Below, one piece after another: positions 22,415 through 31,145 of a DNA stretch of 64,000 nt (position 1 is its first letter; every line of letters begins with the position of its first letter). The stretch is from assembly GCA_965217625.1 (NCBI GenBank), contig OZ244557.1, positions 2,046,001-2,110,000 on the forward strand. The letters run 5' to 3'. Below the pieces are notes generated by a model. It saw only the letters and a program-made list of their open reading frames with translations. It ran no database searches and had not been told where the DNA came from. The stretch is from TK10-74A sp965217625. GTDB lineage: Bacteria; Chloroflexota; Dehalococcoidia; Bin125. Both the position numbers and the translations under genes were made by a program.

Positions 22415-22705
22415 ATGGCCCCGTATACCGCCCGCGGGCGGCAGCCGCGCGACGACGACTGGAACGAGGACGCCGTGCGCGCCCTGCGCGAGCACCTGCG
22501 CATGAGCCAGCGCCAGTTCGCCGGCGAGGTCAACGCGCGCCAGCAGACCGTCTCGGAATGGGAGACCGGGCGCTACCGGCCGCGCGGCGCCTCGGCCCGG
22601 CTGCTGACCCTGATCGCGGAGCAGGCCGGCTACTACGGCCCGTCGCCGCCGGACGACGCGCCGGCCGATCCGCCGCCCCCGGACGTCGCGTCCGCCGGGA
22701 CGTAG
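22415..22705 (+). CDS. XRE-type helix-turn-helix DNA-binding protein
   Basis: Small predicted regulator of 96 residues. Residues about 20-75 form a Cro/C1-type helix-turn-helix: ALREHLRMSQRQFAGEVNAR, then QQTVSEWETGRYRPRG, with the typical QxxVSxWExG recognition pattern. The tail is Pro/Asp/Ala-rich. TATCCT at 22403-22408 ends six bases before the ATG, which suggests a leaderless transcript. The gene is divergent from groESL, but nothing shows that it regulates that operon. A start at 22331 is possible in frame, but its extra residues look unstructured. Confidence 0.8.
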   Translation: MAPYTARGRQPRDDDWNEDAVRALREHLRMSQRQFAGEVNARQQTVSEWETGRYRPRGASARLLTLIAEQAGYYGPSPPDDAPADPPPPDVASAGT

Positions 22706-22713
22706 CGCGGTCG

Positions 22714-22774
22714 CTGGAGACACTGCTGGAGACACCGCGTGGAGACACTGCTGGAGACACCGCTGGAGATGGAG
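22714..22774 (+). repeat. 12-bp tandem array carrying GGAG motifs
   Basis: Imperfect copies of CTGGAGACACTG/CTGGAGACACCG span the end of the intergenic region and the first codons of the DUF2851 gene. Each unit contains GGAG, so the array offers several possible ribosome sites for nearby GTG and ATG starts. Confidence 0.85.
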
Positions 22775-24034
22775 CTGCAGCGCGGCTGGGCGACCGCGCC
22801 GCCCGCCCGCCTGCGCGAGGACTCGGGCCGCGAGTGGCGGGTGCTCTTCGCCGGGACCTGGAACCACGGCGCCGGTCCGGACTTCCGCGACGCGCTGCTG
22901 CTGCCCGCCTGGGGTCCGGCGCTGCGCGGCGACGTGGAGATCCATCGCCGGCCGGCCGGCTGGCACGCGCACGGCCACGACGCCGACCCGGCCTACGCAC
23001 GCGTGCTCTTCCAGCTCTCGGCGGATCGCCCGCGCGGTGTCGTCCCTGGGCCGGGCGCGGCGCGGTCCGGCCCGGACCGCCCGGCGCCGCCCCGCGACGC
23101 CCAGCTCGTCCGCGGCCCGCCGGCCGCGCCGCCGCCCTGCGCGCAGGTCGTGCAGCGGGGCGGCCCGGCCGCCGTCGCGGCGGCCCTGCGGCGTCTCTCG
23201 CGCGAGCGGCTGCTGGCCAAGGCCGATCGGCTGCGCGCGGCCGCGGACTGCGACGGAGACGGCGAGGCGGACGCGGCCGCCTACGGGGCCTTGTTCGCCG
23301 CCCTGGGCGCGGGCTCGCTGGGTACGCGCTCGATCGGTACGGAGGGGGGCGGCATCGCGCGGATCCCCGATCGGCTGCCCTGGGCGCAGCTGCGCCGGGG
23401 TCTGGGGCCGTCGGCGGTGGCGGGTGATCCGGGCGGCGCCCATGGCGGTTTCGCTCCCGGCGGGCCTCGTGCGATCGCGCTGGCGGCGCGGCTGCGGGGC
23501 GCCCTGCCCGCAGCCGCCGCAGCCCCGGGACGGCCGGCCAACGCGCCGCGGCGACGCCTGGCGGCCGCGGCCACGCTGCTGCTGCGCCTGCACGAGTCGG
23601 GCGGCGGCTCGCTCGCGGCGGGGCTGATCGGGCTGGCGCGCGCGCCCGAGCGCGAGGCCGTCGCCGCCCTGCAGGTGCCGCGCCTGCTGGGCGCCGAGCG
23701 GGCGCGGCAGCTCCTGGTCGACGCGGCCTACCCCTTCGCGCTGGCCTGGGCGCCCGACGCGGATCTGATCGGCGCCTGGCAGCGGCTGGGCGGGGCGCGC
23801 TACGGCCGCACGCAGGCGCTGCGCGCGCGGCTGGCCGCGGGCGGGCTGCGCGATTGGCGCAACGGCTCGACGCAGGCCCTGCTGGGCCTCGAGCGCTGCT
23901 ACTGCCGGGCGGGGGCCTGCGCCGTCTGCCCGCTGGCGCGGGTGGCCGGCCTGCGGCCCGGCCGGGCGCCGCTGCCCAGTCCCAACGCCGGCCCCGAGGG
24001 GCCCGTGGCCAGTCCCAACGCCGGGCGCGGCTAA
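22739..24034 (+). CDS. DUF2851 family protein
   Basis: Uncharacterised family found in several bacterial phyla; function unknown. Family features seen are WNHGAGPDFRDALL near residue 45, GDVEIHRRPAGWHAHGHDAD near residue 68, and a C-terminal cysteine cluster (CYCRAGACAVCPL) that may bind metal. The middle is Ala/Gly/Arg-rich and poorly conserved. The GTG at 22739 has a GGAG eight bases upstream; the ATG at 22769 (MELQRGW) is the alternative start. The stop codon overlaps that of the convergent tsaD, so the two share their 3' ends. Confidence 0.82.
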   Translation: METLLETPLEMELQRGWATAPPARLREDSGREWRVLFAGTWNHGAGPDFRDALLLPAWGPALRGDVEIHRRPAGWHAHGHDADPAYARVLFQLSADRPRGVVPGPGAARSGPDRPAPPRDAQLVRGPPAAPPPCAQVVQRGGPAAVAAALRRLSRERLLAKADRLRAAADCDGDGEADAAAYGALFAALGAGSLGTRSIGTEGGGIARIPDRLPWAQLRRGLGPSAVAGDPGGAHGGFAPGGPRAIALAARLRGALPAAAAAPGRPANAPRRRLAAAATLLLRLHESGGGSLAAGLIGLARAPEREAVAALQVPRLLGAERARQLLVDAAYPFALAWAPDADLIGAWQRLGGARYGRTQALRARLAAGGLRDWRNGSTQALLGLERCYCRAGACAVCPLARVAGLRPGRAPLPSPNAGPEGPVASPNAGRG

Positions 24035-25068
24035 CCGCCGCCGGCCTGGAAGACGCCCGGCCCCGAGGTCGAGAAGAGGTCGAAGGCGAGCGCCGGGTCG
24101 GCCTGACGGCGGTAGAAGGCGGCGCCGCCGATCATGGCCGCGTTGTCGGTGCAGAGCCGCGGCGGCGGCCAGCGCACCGGGACCGGCGATCGCTCCCGCA
24201 GCGCCGCGCGCAGCGCCCCGTTGGCCGCCACGCCGCCGGCCACGATCACCGAGCGCGCCCCGTACTCCCCGGCCGCGCGGGCCGTCTTGGCCGAGAGCAC
24301 GTCCACGACCGAGTCCTGGAAGGCGCGCGCCAGCGGGCCGGGGTCGCGCACGATGGCGGCGCCGCCGTCGGCCTGCCCCCGCACGCGCTGCAGCACCGCC
24401 GTCTTGAGGCCGCTGAAGGAGAAGTCGTACGTCTCACGCAGCCAGGCCCGCGGCAGGCGCTCGGCCGGGGCGCGGTCGCGCGCCGCCCGCTCGATGGCGG
24501 GGCCGCCGGGGAAGGGCAGCCCCAGCAGCCGCCCCACCTTGTCGAAGGCCTCGCCGGCGGCGTCGTCGAGGGTCTGGCCCAGGCGGCGGAAGTCGCCGTG
24601 GCCGCGCATCAGCAGCAGCTCCGTGTGACCGCCGCTGACCACCAGGCAGAGCACCGGGAAGGGCGGCGGCGCGCCGTCGTAGGCGTCCAGCGAGGGGGCC
24701 AGCCAGTTGGCGTAGAGGTGCCCCTCGATGTGGTGCACGGGGATGCAGGGCAGATCGCGCGCCCAGGCCACGGCCTTGGCGGCGTTGATCCCGACCAGCA
24801 GCGAGCCGCCCAGGCCGGGGCCCTGGGTGACCGCGATGGCGTCGATCGACGGCCAGTCGCGGCCCGCCTCGGCCAGCACGGCCTCCAGCACCGGGGCCAC
24901 GCTGCGCAGGTGCTCGCGCCCCGCCAGCTCCGGCACGACGCCGCCGTAGCGCGCGTGCAGCGGCGCCTGCGAGGCGACGACCGAGGCCAGCACCTCGCGC
25001 CCGTCCCGCACGACCGCGGCGGCGTATTCGTCGCAGGAGGATTCCAGCGCCAGGATGGTGTCGCTCAT
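24031..25068 (-). CDS. tsaD: tRNA threonylcarbamoyladenosine transferase TsaD
   Basis: Transfers the threonylcarbamoyl group to A37 of ANN-decoding tRNAs, with TsaB and TsaE. The 345-residue product starts at the ATG at 25068 (MSDTILALESSCDE), which fits the family N-terminus; a start 12 codons upstream is in frame. Seen: GPGLGGSLLVG near residue 85, the metal-binding pair in HHIEGHLYA near residue 113, SGGHTELLL, DFSFSGLKTAVL, VAGGVAANGALR, and CTDNAAMI near the C-terminus. Confidence 0.95.
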   Translation of the reverse strand: MSDTILALESSCDEYAAAVVRDGREVLASVVASQAPLHARYGGVVPELAGREHLRSVAPVLEAVLAEAGRDWPSIDAIAVTQGPGLGGSLLVGINAAKAVAWARDLPCIPVHHIEGHLYANWLAPSLDAYDGAPPPFPVLCLVVSGGHTELLLMRGHGDFRRLGQTLDDAAGEAFDKVGRLLGLPFPGGPAIERAARDRAPAERLPRAWLRETYDFSFSGLKTAVLQRVRGQADGGAAIVRDPGPLARAFQDSVVDVLSAKTARAAGEYGARSVIVAGGVAANGALRAALRERSPVPVRWPPPRLCTDNAAMIGGAAFYRRQADPALAFDLFSTSGPGVFQAGGG

Positions 25069-25129
25069 GGCCCCCGCTTGACGTTCCCTGCTTGCTGGTC
25101 CCATCCGATGAAGGGCGCCTCGTGCCCGA

Positions 25130-28114
25130 TCAGCTGCCGATGATCGGCGGCAGCGCCGAGCTGAGCAGCCGGTCGGCGGTGACGAAGTAGAGCCGGCCGT
25201 TGAGCTCGTCCGGCGCGACGCCGCGCACGCCGCTGAGTTCGTCGGCGCGCAACTGCACGACCAACTCGCCCGCGGCGCTGAACACCGCCACGCGATTATT
25301 GCCCCGGTCGACGGTGTAGACCAGCCCCGTCAGGGCGCCGACGGCCAGCGAGTCGGGCACCAGCAGGGGGCGGTCCAGATCGAGCAGCGGGAAGCCCTGG
25401 TCGGCGCCGTCGCTGAAGCGGCGGATGCGGCCGTCGGAGCCGGCCACGAACAGGGAGTCGCCCACGGCCAGCGATCCGGCCGCGCTGAGGTCGGTGCGGG
25501 TGATCGCCAGCTGCGGCTCCAGCAGCGTCCCGTCGGCGAGCTGCGGGAAGCGCCAGATGGCGCCGCCGGCCACGTCCAGCACAAAGATGCCGCCGGCATC
25601 GACCGCGACCGCGTCGGGCGAGCCGATCAGCTCGCGGCTGGGCATCGTCAGGGCCTGCGCGCCCTGGCCGGGCAGGACGCGGAAGAGCCGGCCGTTGTCG
25701 TCCAGGATGGTCAGCGACTGCCCCGCCGCGCCGCTGGCCCAGTGCATCCCCACGGGCGCGCCCGCCTCCTGATCGGCGGCCAGGGACAGCACCGGGTAGC
25801 GCTCGCCGGCGGCGAAGACCAGCGCCGGCTCGCCGCCCGCCAGGGGCAGGGCGAAGACCCGCTGCCCGCTCTCGTCGAGCAGGTACAGCGACGCGCCCCC
25901 CACCTGCACCAGCGACAGGGCCAGCGGCGGCGGCACGATCGCGGACAGGTTCGCCACCTCGACCAGGCCGGGCGGGCGCACGACCGCGTTGATCTGCGAC
26001 AGCGCGGTCGCGACCTCCCCCTGCAGGGCCAGCGCGCTCTCGTCGAGCGGGCGCAGATCGAGCGCCGATGCGACCGCCGCGCGGGCCTCGGTCAGCTCGG
26101 CCCGGCCGGCCGCCGCGTCGCTGGTCAGCGAGGCGGCGGTGAGCCCGCGGCGCGCCTCCTCGAGCAGCGACTCGAAGCGGCCCTGCTCGGAGTTCTCCAG
26201 CAGGTCCGGGACCAGCAGCACGCCCACGACGACCCCCAGCACCGCGACCACGGCCAGCACGGCCAGGGCCAGGGCGCCCCAGCCGCGGCGCGGCGCGGCC
26301 GCCTCGCCGGTTCGGTCGGCGTCGGCCTCGCGGCGGCGGCGGAAGCGCGGCATGCGCCCTTCGAGCCGGAACATGGGCAGCGGGAAGCGGGCGCTGTCGG
26401 CGTCCCGGCCGGTCTCCAGGACGGGCGCGGCGGGCGTGTTGAAGGGGTTCGCGGGCCAGCCGGCCGCCTGCGGCTGCAAGGCGCCGGGGCCGCTCTCGCC
26501 GGGCGCCAGCCGGTATTCGACGGTGCGGGCGGCGCCGGGCGCGTCCTCGCCTGCGTCAGGGTCCGTCTCCGCGGCTGTGTCTTCGGCTGCGCTTTCGGCT
26601 GCGTCTTCGGCTGCGTCTTCGGCTGTGTCTTCGGCTGTGTCTTCGGCTGTGTCTTCGGCAGTGTCTTCGGCAGTGTCTTCGGCTGTGTCTTCGGCAGTGT
26701 CTTCGGCAGTGTCTTCGGCAGTGTCTTCGGCAGTGTCTTCGGCAGTGTCTTCGGCAGTGTCTTCGGCTGTGCTTTCGGCAGTGTCCGCGGGGTCGCCCGG
26801 CGGCTCGTCGCCGTCCTCCGGGCCGTCGTCGTCGGCGCTGTCATCGTCGGCACTGTCATCATCGGCACTGTCGTCGTCGTCCGAGGCATCGGCGTCTTCG
26901 GGCGCCTCGTCCGCGGGCGCCTCGTCCGCGGGCGCCTCGTCCGTAGGCTCGTCGTCCGCGGGTTCGTCATCCGTCGGCTCGTCGCCCGGGGGCTCGTCGT
27001 CTGAGGGCTCGTCCTCGGCGTCGCCCGCGGCGACTTCCGGATCAAAGACGGGGCTGGCCGTCCAGCTGGGCCCCGGCCACGCCGCATCCTCCTCCTCATC
27101 GTCGGCCTCGGCCCAGGGGTCGGGGCCGCGCGGCTTGCGACGGAAGACGCCGCTCAACCCCGAGAACAGCCCGCCGACGGCGTCGCGCAGCGAGGTGCGC
27201 TCGGGGAAGTCGTCGTAGAGGTCGCCATCGGGGTCGCCATAGGAGTCGCCAGCGGCGGGATCGCCATCGGGGTCGCCGGCGTAGGGGTCGTCGAGCTGGG
27301 GGCCGGCGGCGGCGGCATCGTCCCGCGACCAGTCGCGCGCGTCCGGCGGCGGGCTCGCGGCGGGCCCCGGCGCGTCCGTGATCGGATCGCTGGGCTCAGT
27401 CGGCGCAGTGCGCTCAATCGGATCGTTGGGCTCAATCGGCGCCGCCGAGTCGGGCGCAGGCATCCCTCCCGGCGCCACGACGAGCGCCGAGACGCGCGGC
27501 AGCGTGCGCAGCCTGGAGTACAGCGCCGGCAGCACGTCCTCGGCGGGCCGCTCGCGCAGCGCGGCGATCGCCTCCTCGCCGACCGTGCGCGCGACCTCGC
27601 TGCTGATCAGCAGCACCCAGTCGTCGTCGCCCAGCCGCAGCTGCGAGAACTCGGGCGCGGAGGTTTCGGCGGCGCCCAGGGGCGCGGCCGCCGCTTCGGA
27701 CGTGGGCCGGCGGCGCAGCAGGCGTCCGCCGCGGCGGTAGTACGCCAGGCAGGGCCCGACCTGCATCAGGAAGACTTCGCCCTCGTGCACGACGAGGCAG
27801 GAGAGGCCGTAGCTGGCCTGGTCGCGCGGCAGGCTGGTGCGGTTCCAGTCGAGCAGCTCCGCGTGGCGCTCGCGGATCACGCGCTGCAGCACCCCGGTCA
27901 GCGATCCGTCGCCCTCGAGGAAGTCCTCGCCGATGCGGCTGACGAGGTCGCCGATGTAGGGCTCGCTGCCGGGCCGGTCCGGCTCCGCCAGGATGTACAG
28001 CGCGGCCGGACGGCCGATCGCGTCGCGCCGCTCGGCGTAGGCGATCTCCGGCGCATCCTCGCTGGCGAGACCGTCGATGATATGGAGTTGGGCGGTCCAG
28101 TTCTCCGCAGCCAC
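25130..28114 (-). CDS. PP2C-like domain / acidic repeat linker / membrane helix / beta-propeller protein
   Basis: Large one-pass membrane protein of 994 residues with an unusual layout. Residues about 1-225 resemble a PP2C phosphatase fold (GLSCLVVHEGEVFLMQVGPC, then LAYYRRGGRLLRRR), but I do not see the metal-binding DGMGG and GDSR motifs, so it may be inactive. Residues about 225-560 are a highly acidic, disordered linker containing 17 tandem tetrapeptides of the AEDT type. A basic stretch (RFRRRR) precedes a membrane helix at about 611-640 (ALALAVLAVVAVLGVVVGVL). From about 700 to the end are repeats typical of NHL-like beta-propellers (GLVYTVDRGNNRVAVFSAAG). Predicted topology is PP2C-like inside and propeller outside. 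The function is unknown; it could be a transmembrane sensor. Confidence 0.82.
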   Translation of the reverse strand: MAAENWTAQLHIIDGLASEDAPEIAYAERRDAIGRPAALYILAEPDRPGSEPYIGDLVSRIGEDFLEGDGSLTGVLQRVIRERHAELLDWNRTSLPRDQASYGLSCLVVHEGEVFLMQVGPCLAYYRRGGRLLRRRPTSEAAAAPLGAAETSAPEFSQLRLGDDDWVLLISSEVARTVGEEAIAALRERPAEDVLPALYSRLRTLPRVSALVVAPGGMPAPDSAAPIEPNDPIERTAPTEPSDPITDAPGPAASPPPDARDWSRDDAAAAGPQLDDPYAGDPDGDPAAGDSYGDPDGDLYDDFPERTSLRDAVGGLFSGLSGVFRRKPRGPDPWAEADDEEEDAAWPGPSWTASPVFDPEVAAGDAEDEPSDDEPPGDEPTDDEPADDEPTDEAPADEAPADEAPEDADASDDDDSADDDSADDDSADDDGPEDGDEPPGDPADTAESTAEDTAEDTAEDTAEDTAEDTAEDTAEDTAEDTAEDTAEDTAEDTAEDTAEDAAEDAAESAAEDTAAETDPDAGEDAPGAARTVEYRLAPGESGPGALQPQAAGWPANPFNTPAAPVLETGRDADSARFPLPMFRLEGRMPRFRRRREADADRTGEAAAPRRGWGALALAVLAVVAVLGVVVGVLLVPDLLENSEQGRFESLLEEARRGLTAASLTSDAAAGRAELTEARAAVASALDLRPLDESALALQGEVATALSQINAVVRPPGLVEVANLSAIVPPPLALSLVQVGGASLYLLDESGQRVFALPLAGGEPALVFAAGERYPVLSLAADQEAGAPVGMHWASGAAGQSLTILDDNGRLFRVLPGQGAQALTMPSRELIGSPDAVAVDAGGIFVLDVAGGAIWRFPQLADGTLLEPQLAITRTDLSAAGSLAVGDSLFVAGSDGRIRRFSDGADQGFPLLDLDRPLLVPDSLAVGALTGLVYTVDRGNNRVAVFSAAGELVVQLRADELSGVRGVAPDELNGRLYFVTADRLLSSALPPIIGS
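26581..26784 (-). repeat. 12-bp minisatellite, 17 units, coding for (AEDT)n
   Basis: Seventeen consecutive 12-bp units of CTTCGGC(A/T)G(T/C)GT type on the plus strand; read on the minus strand they encode Ala-Glu-Asp-Thr/Ala/Ser in the linker of the PP2C-like protein. The near identity of neighbouring units indicates recent expansion or contraction. Confidence 0.95.
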
Positions 28115-28229
28115 CCGGCTGACCCCTCCCGCCGCCCGTATGCTCCCAGCCTATCGTGCGGACAGCGCCGAGGCCAGACGGTCGCGGGCCCCGGCGCCTC
28201 GCTATGATCACTGGCGTATCATCACGGGC

Positions 28230-28637
28230 ATGACCGACCTCTCCGGCCGGGCCGCCGCGGACCTGCGCGCGGCCGACCGCATCCTGGAGCGCGCCGCCGA
28301 CGATCTGGAGGCGCTGCTGCGCGACGCCGCCCGGCGCTTGCGCCCCTTCCCGCCCTTCCCCGGCGCGCTGTTCAGCTACGGCGTGGAGGTGGAGGCCGAG
28401 GGCGTGCGCGACCGCAGCCTGGGCTGCGTCGTCGTGACGGAGACGGGCGAACTCAAGGAGCTGCAGATCGGCTTCGACGCCGAGGGGCCCGCCCTGGGCC
28501 CGCCGGACCCGGTCTCGATGCGCGAGGAGCGCCTCGTCGATATCGCGCCGGCGCCGCTCGATCGGCTGCTGCTGGCCGCCGAGGGCCTGCGCGCCGTGAC
28601 GGCGCTGCTGGCGCAGCGGGGGAACCTCACCCCCTAA
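28230..28637 (+). CDS. Hypothetical protein, 135 residues
   Basis: No family recognised. The predicted protein is acidic with an N-terminal helical region (RAADRILERAADDLEALLRD) and a beta-rich middle (GVEVEAEGVRDRSLGCVVVT). TATCAT at 28217-28222 ends seven bases before the ATG at 28230, suggesting leaderless expression. The last residues (GNLTP) and the stop codon are supplied by the dispersed repeat that begins at about 28616, so the native 3' end may have been replaced. Confidence 0.7.
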   Translation: MTDLSGRAAADLRAADRILERAADDLEALLRDAARRLRPFPPFPGALFSYGVEVEAEGVRDRSLGCVVVTETGELKELQIGFDAEGPALGPPDPVSMREERLVDIAPAPLDRLLLAAEGLRAVTALLAQRGNLTP

Positions 28638-28860
28638 CCCCCTCTCCAGCTAAAGCGCTGGAGAGGGGGGACCGGAAGGGAGGTCTGGGTACAGCGCCGC
28701 TGGCCTTCACCTCCGATCCCCTTCCGGTCCCCCCTCTCCATTGCTCCGCAATGGAGAGGGGGTTAGGGGGTGAGGTTCCGGCCGGCGCGCCCCGACCTCA
28801 CCCCCTGGCCCCCGCTCCATCTGGACGATGGAGAGGGGGAACGTGACCGCGGCGCGGCGG
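28616..28860 (+). repeat. GC-rich dispersed repeat cluster upstream of SBP2
   Basis: Three module-A copies in the order direct (28622-28680), inverted (28720-28780), direct (28793-28845). The outer pair CCTCACCCCCTAACCCCCTC and its reverse complement make a long inverted repeat. The inverted copy shares CCCCTTCCGGTCCCCCCTCT with the copy upstream of SBP3 (one mismatch there). The cluster begins inside the preceding gene. The following 28861-28984 stretch holds a degenerate copy (CCTCTCCACCCGCTGGCGGA) and no gene. Confidence 0.88.
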
Positions 28861-28984
28861 GATTGGTGGCGAGGCCCGCGGGGGCCAGAACCTCTCCACC
28901 CGCTGGCGGAGCATGGACAGGGGGGGACCGTTGCCCCCATCACCTATTCCGTCCCGTGTAAAGAAATCGCTTGCGCCTAAACCC

Positions 28985-29014
28985 TTGACCTGCGTCTCCC
29001 TTAGGCGTCATAAT
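28985..29014 (+). promoter_or_regulatory. Promoter of SBP2
   Basis: TTGACC at 28985-28990, an 18-bp spacer and CATAAT at 29009-29014. It is a strong sigma-70-type match, about 70 bp before the start codon. The sequence differs from the promoter shared by SBP1 and SBP3. Confidence 0.75.
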
Positions 29015-29084
29015 GCGGGCGCTCTGGTTTCGCGAGCCCGTCCCCAGGTGGCCGGCGTCCGCGTTCCACAGAAGGGAATCAACC

Positions 29085-31121
29085 ATGAGCAACTACTGGA
29101 CCGCCCTGCAACAGCGAAAGATCTCGCGCCGCACGATGTTGGGAGCCAGCGCGAAGGCTGGCGTTGGCGCCGCCGGGCTGGCCTTGGTCGGCTGCGGCGG
29201 CGACGACGATGACGACGGGGGCGCGGGCGACGCGGCTGCCGCCGAGGCCGCTGCCGCCGCCGGCGACTCGAGCGCCGCCGCCGCCGCGGCCGAACGCGCG
29301 GCCGCAGCCGCGGAAGAGGCGGCCGCTGCGGCTGCCGCCGCTGGGGATGCCGGCGCCGCGGCGGTCGCCGAGGCAGCGGCGGCTGCGGCCACCGCTGCCG
29401 CCGAAGCGGCCCGCGAGGCGGGCGCCGATCAGGCGCAAGCCGCCGCGGACGCCGCCGCCGCCGCCGCCGCCGCCGCCGAGGACGCGGCCCAGGCCGCCCG
29501 CGAAGCCGCCGACGCCGCGGCCATGGCCGACGAGGAAGACGCGGCCCCCATGGTCAGCCGATTCGACACGGAGGCCTCGCTGCGCATCGGCTACCCCGCC
29601 TTCCCGGCCTCACTGGACGTCAATACGGACCAGGGCGGCGCCGCGGTCACCAACAGCTTGCACTTCGACCCGGTCTTCGCCCACAGCAAGGGCAGTCAGT
29701 GGCTGGCGACCGGCGGCTACGCGGACTGGGAGTTCGTGGACCAAAACACGGCCGCCCAGCTCACGCTGCAGCCCGGCGTCTTCTTCCACAACGGCGAGGA
29801 GTTGACCGCCGAGCGCCTGAAGTGGTTCTACGAGCGCAACCTGGGTATCGCCGAGTACAACCCGGACTACGTGAGCGGGATCCGCGCCCGGATCGCCTTT
29901 ATCGATGACCTGCAGGTGGTTGACGACCTCACGCTTCGCGTGGGCATGGACCCGCCCAGCGTCAACATGCCGGAGCAACTGGGCGGCGGCAACACCCCCG
30001 TGACGCCGAGGGACTACATCGTGGAGCACGGGGACGAGTTCTTCTCCCGCAACCCGGTCGGCATCGGCCCGTATACGTTCGTCTCCTTCACGCCGGACCA
30101 GGAGATGGTCAGCGTGCGCTGGGACGACTGGTTCTTCCCCAACCCCGCCGACGAAGGCCCGCACGATAAGTACGGAAACTGGGCCAAGACGGTCACCGCC
30201 CGCTACTTCCCGGAGGAGTCGGCCCGTATCGCCGCCCTGGAGGCGGGGGAGATCGACGTCGCCGATCGCCTCAGCCCGGACGGCGCCGCCCTGTTCGCGG
30301 ATTCGGACGACCACCACGTGATCACCGTCTCGGGCCTGCGCGTCATGGGGCTCGAGTTGCCGATCAACCAGAGCCTCGACCCGATCACGGGCGGCCCGAA
30401 CCCCTGGCGCGACAAGCGCGTGCGGGCGGCGGCCAACTACGCCCTCGATCGGGAGGCGATCATCGCCAACCTGCTGACCGGCCTGGAACTGCCGGCCGTC
30501 GCGCCCTTCCCGGCCGGCTACGACCTGCCGCTGGGCCCCTCCGGCTACCGGGGCTACGACCCGGACAAGGCGCGCGCCTTGCTGGAGGAGGCGGGCCAGG
30601 TCGGCTTCCAGATCCGGTTGCACATCGGGACCGGCATCTGGGGCGACGAGCGCTGGGTGCCGGCCATCCAGCAGTACCTGAACGACGTGGGCTTCGTGTG
30701 CGAGGTGGACTACCTGGACTTCGGCGGCGCGCTGCAGGAGATTCGCGACCATGTGGTGCCCTACCCCTTCCTGATGAGTCAGAACGGGGCGACGAAGCAC
30801 GGGTCGCCGGCGGGGGCGGGCTTCGCCTGGACCCTGATCGCGGCGATCGGCAACCCGTACGCGCACACGAATGCGGACGACGACTTCCTGCCGGAGTTCC
30901 TGGAGTTCCAGGCGCTCATCGAACAAGGGAACGGAGAGTTCGATGAGGACAAGCGGAACGACATCTACTGGGACGCGGCGGTGGTCCACTACGAGGAGGC
31001 GTTCAACATCCCGCTCTTCAACCTCTCGCACCAGCACGGAGCGCGGAAGGACATTTCCTACCAGGGCTGGCGCAACGCGGACCATTCACTCAATGTGCGG
31101 TACCTCGGGGTGAGCACCTAG
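29085..31121 (+). CDS. Tat-exported lipoprotein, family 5 ABC solute-binding protein with Ala-rich stalk (SBP2)
   Basis: Second paralogue, 678 residues, start ATG at 29085 behind AGAAGGGAAT. The first 38 residues copy SBP1 almost exactly: MSNYWTALQQRKISRRTMLG, a run of SAKAGVGAAGLA and a lipobox LVGC, then a DDDDD cluster. The Ala-rich segment is shorter (about residues 45-150) and includes a run of eight GCC codons. The binding domain follows (RIGYPAFPASLDVNTDQGGA; KRVRAAANYALDREAI). No permease or ATPase gene is adjacent, so it is an orphan that must use components made elsewhere, perhaps the SBP1-linked permeases. Both sides are bounded by the dispersed repeat family. The substrate is unknown. 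Confidence 0.93.
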   Translation: MSNYWTALQQRKISRRTMLGASAKAGVGAAGLALVGCGGDDDDDGGAGDAAAAEAAAAAGDSSAAAAAAERAAAAAEEAAAAAAAAGDAGAAAVAEAAAAAATAAAEAAREAGADQAQAAADAAAAAAAAAEDAAQAAREAADAAAMADEEDAAPMVSRFDTEASLRIGYPAFPASLDVNTDQGGAAVTNSLHFDPVFAHSKGSQWLATGGYADWEFVDQNTAAQLTLQPGVFFHNGEELTAERLKWFYERNLGIAEYNPDYVSGIRARIAFIDDLQVVDDLTLRVGMDPPSVNMPEQLGGGNTPVTPRDYIVEHGDEFFSRNPVGIGPYTFVSFTPDQEMVSVRWDDWFFPNPADEGPHDKYGNWAKTVTARYFPEESARIAALEAGEIDVADRLSPDGAALFADSDDHHVITVSGLRVMGLELPINQSLDPITGGPNPWRDKRVRAAANYALDREAIIANLLTGLELPAVAPFPAGYDLPLGPSGYRGYDPDKARALLEEAGQVGFQIRLHIGTGIWGDERWVPAIQQYLNDVGFVCEVDYLDFGGALQEIRDHVVPYPFLMSQNGATKHGSPAGAGFAWTLIAAIGNPYAHTNADDDFLPEFLEFQALIEQGNGEFDEDKRNDIYWDAAVVHYEEAFNIPLFNLSHQHGARKDISYQGWRNADHSLNVRYLGVST

Positions 31122-31145
31122 GAGTCTGCGGCTTGTGAACCGTCC

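Noticed and set aside
26581..26784. CRISPR-like array
   Set aside because: Units are directly tandem with no spacers and lie in frame within a coding gene.
25742..27218. Plus-strand frames with GSVFGSVFG-type or SAVSSAVSS-type repeats
   Set aside because: Other readings of the 12-bp minisatellite; the minus-strand frame joins two real domains and is the coding one.
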